NCBI GenBank assembly: GCA_003427395.1
Contig: BFEA01000428.1
Span: 605,970 to 635,916, forward strand
Source of the DNA: Chara braunii
Taxonomy: Eukaryota; Streptophyta; Charophyceae; Charales; Characeae
Direction of reading: 5' to 3'
Length of the DNA stretch: 29,947 nucleotides
The notes beneath the pieces are model-generated. The model saw nothing but the letters and a program-made list of their open reading frames with translations, was not told the origin of the DNA and ran no database searches. Positions 19,555 to 29,596 of the stretch are shown here, one piece after another. The translations under genes were made by a program, and so were the position numbers. Every line of letters starts with the position of its first letter. Positions within the stretch are counted from its first letter, which is position 1.

Positions 19555-20202
19555 TTAACGTGCATATGAGTCGACCCGTGATAGTATGTTTTGCGGATCC
19601 CTTTCTTCGATCAAATGCCCTATCTCTAGGTATATGTAGTATATCAGCAGAGAGGTAGATGTGTGATATTCTCTCTCAGGCACCGCCATTGCAGCTTCCG
19701 CAGCCCTTTCCACTCGAGTCCTCCCTCCGAAGGCTGCATCTACGATGAACATGAGAAGGGTTCATCTTAGATATGCTGCTGGCGGAAAAAATTCGCTAGC
19801 CCTCCTTACCCTTACAGTTCCTATGACTCTTTCAAATCCATTCAGACTTGCATCTCTTCTTCTAGATTCGAGCGTGGAGTCTGTTATCCATAGCAGTCTG
19901 GAAAAAGATCGATCAATTCCTAAGACTAAATTTATTATAGTAGCTTACAATTTTTCTGATGAGAGATACAAAGTAACCCTTTCTACCGCACAATTCTCGC
20001 CTCTAACCCATCCAGACTCAATCCAGATGAAGGTTTGTTCCTCTATAGAAATCCCCCAACAATATTTTATCTCTTCGTTCTCCTCATGGCGACTTGGTAG
20101 ATTCATCATAAGGTCACGCCTCATTTGCATGGGTTCCCTGGGCAGAAGCCATCTTCTTTTCGTCGATACACTCCACCTACTACACAACACAAACCAGCCC
20201 AC
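19555..20202 (-). pseudogene. ORF A: unknown protein, paralog of ORF B
   Basis: One minus-strand frame runs from about 20202 (the first codon is GTG, so the true start is unknown) to a TGA at 19555-19557. In-frame stops lie at 19945-19947 (TAA) and 19762-19764 (TGA). Readable blocks in order are MNLPSRHEENEEI, TFIWIESG, VERVTLYL, SEFFPPAAYL, FIVDAAF, RVERAAEAA, YYIYLEIG and RDPQNILSRV. Each has a counterpart in the same order in ORF B (MTLPKR, AFLWVETG, VKVTLYL, AEFLYPTKYI, FIIDEAF, NVERAV, YRLYLEIG, RDFYNILCVV). Duplication is supported strongly, but the function is unknown. Confidence 0.5.
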
Positions 20203-20349
20203 ATCCTTTCATTTAGCTAGCACACTTTCAACCCTAGGGTCTGACTAGTTTTTCCTTTTTTATTCCGCCACCTTCTCCAACCCTTTTGGGCCCTTATATA
20301 ATCTTTTTATACAACAAGTAAGATATTAGCCCATAAATCTCTATTTGAC

Positions 20350-20777
20350 ACAATATAAACATTTAGAGTGATAAGCACATTCTCCTATCAGGAGACGTAG
20401 ACTGCGAAACCACAGGAGGATCAGGTACTCATGGTATTTCGTGGGGCCCTTGATGGTGAGGCAGGGGAAGAACGGTCAGCTGCCTCTCTTGAGACAGTGG
20501 GTAAGGGCTATGATGCGGGCAACTAGGCAGCTCGAAGCGTGGTGGAGATTCTCAGTAATGCTTTGCGTACCTATATGAATACTAAGCCATTTCATCAGGG
20601 TCTGGGGTATGCATGCGCCTCTCCTCCCGATACCTCCTTGCCCTCAATCCTTCGTCCTTTATCATATTTTTTCCACTCCTCTCTTTCTCTGGTCAAGTCT
20701 ATAAGTCTTTCAGGCGCCTTCCCCTGTCTGCCGCCTCTTCCTCTACCAGTACCGGTCTCACGGCCTTTAGGTGGCAT
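20350..20777 (-). pseudogene. Small basic leader ORF of ME2
   Basis: The ATG at 20777 is the first one downstream of the primer binding site. It encodes 60 residues, very rich in Gly and Arg at the start (MPPKGRETGTGRGRGG), then charged, ending at a TGA at 20595. A one-base shift continues into a Pro/Ser/His-rich stretch to about 20,350, itself broken by three stops. The Arg/Gly start suggests nucleic-acid binding, by composition only. It could be the N-terminus of a longer first protein whose later part is ORF A. No family is recognised. Confidence 0.45.
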
Positions 20778-20986
20778 ATTTGTTAACTCTTAGTATAAGT
20801 TGGACAATTGTACTTATGTGTATTTACTCCCTATTTTACAAACTGATTTATTTGGAGCAACTACTCGTCTCAAATTACCGTATTTCTGCTAAAATCTTAG
20901 CCGATTTTTAGCTTTTCTGCTTGTCCTTCTGCCAGGATCTTGCCTTACCCGAGTTCGTTCACTAAGGATCTCGGCTAGAAGCGAGA

Positions 20987-21004
20987 TTCCCGGCAAAGGC
21001 GCCA
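20987..21004 (-). promoter_or_regulatory. Primer binding site of ME2, tRNA-Asp type
   Basis: On the minus strand the site reads TGGCGCCTTTGCCGGGAA. It closely resembles the TGGCGCCGTTGCCGGGGA site of plant Athila-type elements, which pairs with the 3' end of tRNA-Asp. It lies two bases inside an LTR-like end (…CGACA). This places the 5' LTR at 21007 and to the right, and fixes the direction of transcription of ME2 as minus strand. Confidence 0.75.
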
Positions 21005-21006
21005 CC

Positions 21007-21590
21007 TGTCGCGCGCGGCGGTCCCACACCCAGATGCAAAGTGATTTTTTGTGTCGGACCTCACGGTCGTGTCACGCAGGAGTCTTTTGTCACTCGTAAC
21101 AAAATACCACTCCGACCGTGCGCGGGTGTTATACCTCTCGCGACTCCCTACGACAGGTTAGGGATCCCGCGAGGTACAACATTACCTCCACCTGCGGGAG
21201 CTGTTACCATCCCTTAGGTGGGCGTATCCCTGCTGAGCTACTGACCCACGTGCGAAGGCTTTTGTATGCAATCGCAGAGGTAAGCCAGTCGAGGGCGTTT
21301 TTTCGATCGCCGTAGCATAGGCATACGCGCGGTAGAACGCCTTACAACTGACCCGTATGTCGTGCCCCGATGCGCTAACTCCTCAGACCGACTATCTAAT
21401 CAGGTCGACTTTCTCCGGGATTCTTCCACGCTTAGCGAATTATGACAGTGACTCTATGTTTTACTTGTTTACTACATGAGAAAGATAGAGTCAAGCCCTT
21501 TAGTAATCTCTCTTTCTCTCAAGATCTCAAAATGGACTTCTAGACAATAGTTCCCCAAGCTCAGTCCAGCTTACGATCTTAGTCACAGTT
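21007..21590 (-). repeat. Inner part of the ME2 5' LTR (outer edge unknown)
   Basis: The left edge is set by the CA end next to the primer binding site. The right edge cannot be fixed because no second LTR copy is visible. The stretch is GC-rich and hairpin-rich: an 8-bp inverted pair (CACGGTCG at 21062 and CGACCGTG at 21113), a longer one at 21133-21175, and CCACCT/AGGTGG at about 21188/21216. No coding sequence is seen. Confidence 0.5.
21133..21175. other. Imperfect hairpin in the LTR
   Basis: ACCTC, CGCG and TCCCTA on the left side pair with TAGGGA, CGCG and GAGGT on the right around a CGACAGGT-type loop, with one-base bulges. It may structure the 5' end of the element RNA; that role is inferred. 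Confidence 0.5.
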
Positions 21591-21594
21591 ATAC

Positions 21595-21636
<42 letters not shown>
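21591..21636. repeat. TA microsatellite
   Basis: A nearly pure alternating TA tract with two TACATA interruptions. Confidence 0.95.
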
Positions 21637-21639
<3 letters not shown>

Positions 21640-22666
21640 TAAATCAGGGGAGCTGAATGAGCGGTGAACCTCACTTTCACGATTGCGGTGCCCTTGTCTG
21701 AATATTCCAATATGATCTCAAAGTTCAAAAGACAGCACAAATGTCCAACACCTGTGCAGATGCAAGAAGATCACATACATGCATACAGATGCAGACACAG
21801 AATGTGCTACAAACGTCAACCTTTAACCCATTCATAGCAAGCCACTCACGCCCCAAAACCTGAAAAACAACATTCCTTCCTAAACCTGACTCCTTTTACC
21901 CCAGCCCTTCACATCTTCAAAGACCTCTGATTGTGACTTGGACAAATTTAGGTGTAGATACAGAAGGAAGATTTATCTGTTCCCTTCTTAGGTCTTGTCT
22001 TAGGTGTGGGTACCAAGCCATGTGGAAGTTGAGTCGGAGTTATACCGCTGTTATCCAGAGATAACAGAATATGCAGTTTCTTACGGATTTCTTTTGTAGT
22101 CCTCTCCAAGAGTGATGAACCTGTAGACACAACATGGTCCGAAAGAATCTCAGCGTCCTCTCTTTGGGTCCTAGAAGATCCTTTCTAGACTTGTGACCCA
22201 AATTTTTGTGCATGTCCTCGACCTACTGCCAAATTTCTACCTTGATCTAACTGTCAGTCCGCTGCCCAGTTGGTCCAGGCGACGAACAAGCTCATTCTTC
22301 GTCCCTTCGTCTCTTCGGTTCTACTTAGTTTCCTTCTTTTTATGAGCCCCGTATCCCTAGCCACCACAAGCAATACCATTCATTCAATTAAGAAAGGGAT
22401 CCTGTGATAGAGCTCGAATCAAAATTTCAAAGGGTGATAAGCCTCTTTGAGTCAAGAACTCACTTTACCCTCCCGGTAGAATCAGAGATAGTTAGTTAGG
22501 ATTGAACGATGCAAATTGTGGAGAAAGTTAGCAGTGGTATGGCAGACCATTCAGGATTTATCCACTTGTTATTGGAGCCTCTTTGACAAAAGGCAAACCT
22601 TGTGGGTCCTGGCCCCTTGCGTGCTGAAGCACACTCGACGGCAGGCTTAACCCATTACTGGTCACT
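21637..22666. other. No recognisable gene
   Basis: Only short open frames without motifs are present on either strand. There is one clean small palindrome at 22048-22067 (CTGTTATC, four-base CAGA spacer, GATAACAG). The stretch may be the outer LTR of ME2 or unrelated intergenic DNA. Confidence 0.4.
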
Positions 22667-24046
22667 GATAAGGCAGGTGTCCTTGAAACCTCGCTACTCT
22701 TATATCAGACTAGTCACTGATAAGGCAAGTTTTTCCTGCTACTCTTATTATTGGCTAGACCTCAATAAGGCGGGTATCCAAGGATCCTTGCTACTCTTAT
22801 CACTAACTAAGTGCTAGGATGTCCACTGATAAGGCAGGTGTCCTTGAAATATCGCTACTCTTATATCAGACTAGTCACTGATAAGGCAGGTTTTCCCTGC
22901 TACTCTTACCACTGAATGAATGTGAGGTTGACCAATGATAAGGCAAGTGTCCTTGAGATCATGCTACTTTTATATCAGGCTAGTCACTGATTAGGCAGAC
23001 TTTCCCTGCTACTCTTATCATTGGCTAGACATCAATAAGGCAGACTTCCAAGGAAGCTTGCTACTCTTACCATTGAAAAGAATGTGAGGTTGATCAATGA
23101 TAAGGCAAGTGTCCTTGAAACCCTGCTGCTCTTATATCAAGCTAGTCACTGATAAGGCAGGTTTTCCCTGCTACTCTTATTATTGGCTAGACATCAATAA
23201 GGCAGATTTCCAAGGAAGCTTGCTACTCTTAAGAATGTTAGGTTGGTCAATGATAAGGCAAGTGTCCTTGAAACCCTGCTACTCTTATATCCGGCTAGTC
23301 AATTGATAAGGCAAGTTTTCCCTGCTACTCTTATCACTGGCTAGTCATCAATAAGGCGGGTGTCCAAGAAAACCTGCTACTCTTACCACTGAAAAGAAAT
23401 GTTAGATCCGTCAATGATAAGGCAGGTGTCCTTGAAACCTCGCTACTCTTATATCAGACTAGTCACTGATAAGGCAGGTTTTTCCTGCTACTCTTATCAC
23501 TGGCTAGCCCTCAATAAGGCGGGTGTCCAAGGATACCTGCTACTCTTACCACTGAAAAGAAATGTTAGATCGGTCAATCATAAGACAGGTGTCTTTGAAA
23601 CCTCGCTACTCTTTCATCAGAATAGTCACTGATAAGGCAGGTTTTCCCTACTACTCTTATCACTGGCTAGTCCACAATAAGGCGGGTATTCAAGGAAACT
23701 TGCTACTCTTACCACTGAAAAGAAATGTTAGATCCGTCAATGATAAGGCAGGTGTCCTTGAAACCTCGCTACTCTTACATTAGACTAGCCACTGATAAGG
23801 CAGGCTTTCCCTGCTACTCTTATCACTGGCTAGTCCTCAATAAGACGGGTATTCAAGGAAACCTGCTACTCTTATCACTGACCGAGTGTAAGGCTTATCG
23901 GTAGTAAGGCAGGACCTTTTTCATGGAGCCTCGCTACTCTTATCACTGGCTAGTCGTTGATAAGGCAGGTTCCATAGACCCTGCTACTCTTATCATGCGA
24001 CCAGTCACTGATAAGGCAGGCTTCATGCGACCCTGCCACTCTTACC
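22667..24046. repeat. Array of 26 hairpin repeats in a ~163-bp higher-order unit
   Basis: Each sub-repeat has the plan GATAAG-GCAGG-variable loop-CCTGC-TACT-CTTATC, so two stem blocks pair with a conserved TACT bulge on the 3' side. I count 26 copies. They come as three types in fixed order: GGTGTCCTTGAAACC, GGTTTTCC and CGGGTGTCCAAGGATACC loops. The triplet recurs about every 153-164 bp (starts near 22667, 22828, 22937, 23099, 23252, 23416, 23579 and 23742, with one subunit missing before 22937). The third type extends its stem almost to the loop. Short peptides read across it are repeat artefacts. Confidence 0.9.
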
Positions 24047-24820
24047 ACCACACGAGTCTTACCGACGGACCAATCATTGCCTTTGACGCCATTTGAGCCT
24101 CGAACCATGTTAGTTTTCAGGGACTTACGCTTGGATTAGGCGTACGATAAGAAATAAATGACATGGATCATCATCGTTGCATTCGATCACAACAAGCTGA
24201 ACAAACAAATACCCATCATCATTAGGCAACGTATAGAGAGGAGAATACGAGAAATCGATCCCTTTTGCATCCACATCCCCAAAAATCACCCACATACCAA
24301 GATCGTTGTATCAAAAGCAATTAGTTTCCATTCGGCCAGACCCTTTTCACCCAGTCAACCCTTCTTTATCAGCACTTTTACAATCCAAGACTTCAGTCCT
24401 TCCTCTAGCCCTTGAAGAAATGCTGATCCGGAATCCCTAGCCCTTATGAGCACTGTTGTGGATAATGACCTATATGTCCTGAAACAACAACTGGGTCGAA
24501 ATATCGTACCTCGTTGTTCCCTACCTCCAGAGTTCCGCCTGAACTCCGGCAGAGCTCCCGAAATTACCCTGTTGCATGGATGAAGTATGGAATAGGAGTC
24601 CTTTGTGCTTGAGTCTTGATCTCAGCAAGCCATTTGAAAATATTATTTTCACTTATGTTGCTTGAAGGTGGTTGTGTGTATGTGTGGGGATTAAACATAG
24701 GAAAGCGGAGGAGGATGAAGGACGTAGGAGTCGTCGTACTTGTTGACGACCCTCCCCTCTCCATTGCGTCGCACCTTTCCCAACTCTGACTCTCAATCTA
24801 GCATGTGACCTCAAATGATA
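24047..24820. other. No recognisable gene
   Basis: Mixed-composition sequence. The open frame at about 24,158-24,415 has no motif and no homologous neighbour in the window. I find no RNA gene, repeat or element end. Confidence 0.4.
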
Positions 24821-24826
24821 TAAATA

Positions 24827-24919
<93 letters not shown>

Positions 24920-24986
24920 TTAATAGTAGCACACTTATAATAACAACAGTAATAATAATAATAGTAGTAATAATAATAATAATTAA
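24821..24986. repeat. TAA trinucleotide microsatellite (long)
   Basis: About 165 bp of mostly (TAA)n with a short interruption near 24,919-24,945. The poly-Ile and poly-Tyr frames here are translations of the repeat. Confidence 0.95.
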
Positions 24987-25158
24987 TGAAAGTGAATGAC
25001 ATCCAAACCGGGTTGTGAGATCACACAGGTGTCTGAGTAGCTATATACAAGCAACAACACTTCACTCAACAGGTTCGTTTCGATGTGCGTCTCCCTTTGT
25101 CGTGTCAATATGGTTCACAGTCTGTGCGCGGCCGCGTAGGTGACTGCACACTACGTGT

Positions 25159-25220
25159 CAGGTGTGGGGTATCTAGTGGTGACCCCCATGTACGTGGATC
25201 ATGAGTTGTGGGCGCTGGGT
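25159..25220 (+). repeat. Diverged direct repeat, copy 1
   Basis: This 62-bp stretch resembles 26099-26160, sharing GGGRTATCYAG, GTGACCC and GGGCGCTG in the same order and spacing. A TAA microsatellite follows shortly after it. Confidence 0.5.
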
Positions 25221-25257
25221 ATCAGCGTGGATGAAAGCAAGTCTGATTTGCTTCCTC

Positions 25258-25335
25258 ATAATAATAATAATAATAGTAATAATAAATAATAATAACAATA
25301 ATAATAGTAATAATAATAATAATAACAATAATAAT
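25258..25335. repeat. TAA trinucleotide microsatellite
   Basis: About 78 bp of (TAA)n with scattered TAG and AAC variants. Confidence 0.95.
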
Positions 25336-26098
25336 GAAAATTACGCAATGCCGAATTTCAGCAATCAAGCAGCGACACATACACGAGCCCCGGTACTCAT
25401 GATCTCGAACCAAATGCAGAGTTGCATGACGAGTCCCACTAGATACGAGCTCAGCGAACTCATATTGATAGGTTGGTATAGTCTCATCATCATTACCGAA
25501 GGATCATGATCGATATCCTATCTGGCGCTGACGCCCATATTATGAATGTCAGGTCCTATCTAGCTTATACTACTGAAGCCGAATGATGACCACAACAGTC
25601 TTTCCAAGGTATGGACATACAACAGCCAGCTTCTCCTGCTTCCAGCAACCGGTGCGTTTCCTGCATTATTCACACCCTTTTCCCCCCCAACTCCTAGATC
25701 CACTTACATCCAGCACGTCGTCCTTGTGTTCCTACTTCGTTATAGGCAGGTAAACTTTGCTATGGTTGCCTGCTGCCTGTCTGCGTATCCGACTGTGTGT
25801 CCACCTGTATCCGACTACCTGTCAAACTGCGTATTTTGACTGTGTCTGACCATCTGTCGGACTGTGTGTCTTAACTGAGTCTGACCATCCGTCGGACTGT
25901 GCGCCCGGCTGTTGTTGCCTTGTTTGCCTATCTATTGTCCTCGTCTACATTGGCCCTTATCTGTCCTGGTTAAGTCAAGCAAGTACAACACGGGATTGCG
26001 CATACCCCGTGCTGATAAAAGAAGGGCAGGTCGGGCGGACCCTGCCGCCATAGTAGTAAGGCGCAGTGTATGTGTGTTGTGTAAGTGTTTAGAGAGAC
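25336..26098. other. No gene; short 35-bp duplication inside
   Basis: No coding motif on either strand. A 35-bp unit (GTCTGACCATC, TCGGACTGTG) occurs twice in tandem at 25844-25913, and looser TCCGACT/CTGT copies precede it from about 25,780. Otherwise nothing is recognised. Confidence 0.5.
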
Positions 26099-26160
26099 AC
26101 GTGCGGGATATCCAGGGTGACCCTGCGCGTGTGCACAGAGTGTTGTTGGGCGCTGAGTCG
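26099..26160 (+). repeat. Diverged direct repeat, copy 2
   Basis: Counterpart of 25159-25220, about two-thirds identical by eye. A short TAA tract lies about 130 bp downstream (26291-26309). Confidence 0.5.
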
Positions 26161-27023
26161 CCATAGCCAGTTGTAATTGAACCCTTATCTGGTTGTCATA
26201 AATCTGAGTATTGTGCGGGCGAATGTCGCTAACTTACTGCACTACTACATGAAAGGTATGAATGAGGGTGATTTTAATGGCAATATTAAATAACAATAAT
26301 AATAATAATTGCAAAGAACATGGGTATGGACGAAGCACAAAAACCCAATTGCAGAATCATACTGAAGCCCAAGTAGCCATAGCCAAAACAAATAGCACAA
26401 TAGACCCGAGTAATCATTCATTGAGAACGAAACAGCAGAATCGTGAGTCAATGTCTAAGCCTAATCGGGCAATACCAACAACATAAACCAGTGTATCTCT
26501 CTCTCTTGAATGGCGCCTGGCGCCGTATCTACTCTACAGCCTATATCTACAACTGCAGCATGAAAGCAACCACACAACTTGACGACCAACGAGTGACGAC
26601 GTCAACACCAATGTCGACCTCCTCTCCACCAGGTACGTCTCTCTTGTCACCCTCACTCTCCCTGGTCATACCACACATCGCCCTTCACCTCCGAAGAACC
26701 ACCTTCGCCCCTCATCTTCACTGCGCCCTCAGGCAGCCCGGCTATGGCCGTCAGTGCCCCTGTGTGCAGGCAGCGCCCTACCGCCTAGCGCTAGCCTGCC
26801 TGAACCAGCATAGCGCACCTCCGTACCGCGCAGCACCTCGCATTAGCGCAGCTTGCCTGAAATGTTTGCATTGTCCAAGATCCCTGCTCAATCGCATTTT
26901 CTTCCTACATGCCAATGCTGTGAGCCTACGTTTCAGTCCTAGCCCCTGCGCCCAGGCTGTGCAGATGCGCCATCCCGCACTCCCCCAATCATCGCATCTG
27001 CAATCTCATGTAAACATGTGCGC

Positions 27024-27026
<3 letters not shown>
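26161..27026. other. No recognisable gene
   Basis: A 261-codon plus-strand frame (26443-27228) crosses this stretch. It is compositionally irregular and runs straight into the GT microsatellite, so I do not accept it as a gene. A short TAA tract lies at 26291-26309. Confidence 0.45.

Positions 27027-27075
<49 letters not shown>
27027..27075. repeat. GT dinucleotide microsatellite
   Basis: About 24 GT units, lying about 115 bp beyond the 3' end of the Penelope-like ORF when read on its strand as (AC)n. Confidence 0.95.
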
Positions 27076-27078
<3 letters not shown>

Positions 27079-27190
27079 ACCCCATTCCCTCGGGGGACGA
27101 ATGGGTCCGAGGGGATGGTTGTCCGGAGAGCAACCGGCCCGCTCGGCCCAGTCGCCCCCCGGACACCATACACATACAGACAAACAGACA

Positions 27191-29459
27191 CTAAGGGACA
27201 TGCGCACAATGAGTCCACGAGTCAGTAACACCATACAGGTCAAGCAAGGCTTCCCTGACCGCACGCACCGAGACCCTTCCCGGCTGATAACGGTGTGCGT
27301 TGCGCAGAGTTTTCTTCACCACCCTCCAACACACCTTTATAGCGAAACCGTTCCCCCTCATGATCGTGACAACCTTGTTGATTTCTTCGGCAGCGTCCTT
27401 AGGTTCGGAGCACAGAAGCATGATCAGTGCGACCTGCGCCGTGATGATCTGGAGTGACTGCTTGGCGCTCCTGTTGGATCTGTATCTCATAAATCTGCAT
27501 GGAACAAAACCCAGACCAAGTCTCTTGTCATGCCTGGAAGTAGTGTAGGATCCTGTAATCGGAGAAGTGATCGAGATGGTCATACCGAGGAAGTTGGCCT
27601 TACATCCCCATCCGTCCACAACAACCTCCGTGTTCTCCTCAATCTTTATGAACTCGTCAGGATAGATCCAACAAGGGTCATCGTTCTCTCTCCCCTGTCT
27701 GCTTCTCATGAAGTCTCTGATGATCGTGTTGTTGATAGAGCTCAGATTGTCGATGTACCTGACCGTGTTCGCGAAGCATGGAACCAGATGTGCATTGCCA
27801 GTGTCGATCAACCTCATCATGGCGTGATATTCATGCTTGAAAAAGTAGATATCACACCATATGGGGGAGCAGGCGAGCCCCATGGGGATGCCTCTGGTCT
27901 GCCTCCATACGTGATCTTCCATGCGTAAAATGTTGTTCCCTATGCACCACTCCGTGAGCCAGCAGATATCCTGTTCGCTAAAAATCATTGAATCCATGCC
28001 CTCCGCCTGCCCGACGTCCACCCATGTCGGTCGAAGCCTGTCGTCTGCTCCGATGATGACCTTGATGGCGTGACTGAAGCTCCTCTCCCTTTGCACGCGC
28101 ATCGCACATTGCACATAGAAACTGACCGCCGCCGGGAGACTGTCCTCCGAACAGTCCGTGGGGATCATCTCGAAACACCGCATGATGTCAGCCGTGAAGA
28201 CAGAGAATATCTTCTCCGGGAGATTGGCGCAAAACTCCCCGACTAAAGCTATGGCCCACCAAAGGTTCGGTTTCACGCCATACTGCTCCTCCACCTCCTG
28301 GCTCCTCTCCTGGCAAAAAGCCTGTGCCAAGGGGAGGAGGAATCGTAGCAGGCATGCACAGAGATCAGCAGCAGGGGATATCACTGTGTTGGCTGTGTTC
28401 GTGATCCAGTGGAAGGTACCCTTGTGTGCCTTGTACACGGTCATCAGGTACGGGAGTGCCGTCGTTGTAGCTGGAAGTGCCCGAAATGCTGAGAGCTCGC
28501 CCTGTATTCGCGCAATGACTGCCTGCAGGGGGGAGGGGATGCTGGTGAATTCCGGACCTGATAATCTCTGAATGGCCAGCTTCCGCACGAAGTTCTTGCA
28601 TACGAATGCGGGCGTGTTCGGCGCCTTGTCCGTAGGGCAAATGAGGAAGCGACTGGTGAGGAATCGTAACTCGCTCTTGACCGCAGGGTGCTCGAACGGT
28701 TCCGCAATGACATGCCTATGTTCTTCGCGGTACTTTGTCATTTTGTTCCTAGCCTTCTTGAGAATAATCTTGCGTAGGAACGACTGTATCGAAGTCGTGA
28801 GCTCGCGCAGCTCCATTACCATGGCGAAGAGCCTCTCCAGGAACCCGTCCACCTCATTCACTGCTTGCTCCACGTCTAGGGCCATGCTCGAAATGTGGTT
28901 AAGTCCACAATTGATGATGCCTTGGAGGAGTGGGTTGTCTGTAATAGATGAGTCCAAGGTGATAACATGCGCACAACCCTCATTCTGGAGCAGTCCGATT
29001 GAAGCAGAGCTTCGCATGTCTGCGTAGCTAGGTGTCCTGCAGGGGCACTCATCCGGTTCGTACGCCTCCAGCTATTGCTCCATGCAGAAGTCACAGAATG
29101 TTTCTGCCGGCCTGCACAATCTGGAAGCGCTGTTGTTGTTGTAGGTCCAGCTTATTCTGGTGCGTTCTAGCCAAGTTATCGCTTCGTCTCCTATCTGTCT
29201 GGTGAGGACGTCGTTCAGAAGCTTCCTTATGGACAAGGGTTCCATTACTCTGCTGGTGTATCGGAGGTGCAGGAAGCCGTCGCAATCCGATTTCTGCTTC
29301 TGCGATGCTCTCCAGCCGGATGGAAGCGTCACCATCTGCCCAGGGGCGTTGAGACTGCTCTCCGGACCCTGCGTGGAGAAGACCACAATCACAGAACATG
29401 GGTCGCACCGGGGGGATAGTGAATCCTTTGGGGGGGAAAGGGAGGGAAGAACGGGGGGG

Positions 29460-29544
<85 letters not shown>

Positions 29545-29596
29545 GATAAGAACGTAGAATGGGTTGACGCGCAGTCGGACGGATCGATGAGCGCAC
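27191..29596 (-). pseudogene. Penelope-like reverse transcriptase ORF (one stop, YIDN active site)
   Basis: From the ATG at 29017 a 608-residue frame is open to 27191. RT motifs in order: motif A FTADIMRCFEMIPTD with Asp277; motif B RGIPMGLACSP at 375-385; motif C RYIDN at 420-424, where the second catalytic Asp is Asn; a downstream KANFLGM block at 473-479. The ..IP.D, G.PMG and RYIDx pattern fits Penelope-like elements better than LINEs or LTR elements. Upstream, the same frame continues past a TAG (29072-29074) to 29596. That part has a CX2C (FCDFC) and a CPC spaced like a zinc-binding motif around the stop. No GIY-YIG endonuclease motif is visible. Not catalytic as read. Family assignment is from motif memory. 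Confidence 0.7.
29462..29540. repeat. GA dinucleotide microsatellite
   Basis: About 39 GA units within the 5' part of the Penelope-like ORF, read there as Ser-Leu repeats. Expansion may have disturbed the frame of the upstream coding sequence. Confidence 0.97.

Larger units (their letters stand above)
13404..21006 (-). mobile_element. Internally deleted Ty3/gypsy-like element (ME2)
   Basis: Read on the minus strand: LTR edge at 21007, primer binding site 20987-21004, basic ORF 20777, paralogous ORFs A and B, gag 18440-16160, fused protease-integrase 16105-15116, and a second gag-like ORF ending at 13404. RT and RNase H are absent. Frameshifts are few compared with ME1, so this copy may be younger. 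That all parts belong to one insertion is inferred from common orientation and order. The 3' ORF could be a piece of another element. Confidence 0.65.

Noticed and set aside
22667-24046. Possible CRISPR array
   Set aside because: The segments between repeats are themselves repeated in a fixed three-part order, unlike unique spacers. There are no cas genes and the context is eukaryotic.
26443-27228. 261-codon plus-strand frame
   Set aside because: Irregular composition, runs through the GT microsatellite into the 3' flank and end of the Penelope-like ORF on the other strand, and shows no recognisable domain.
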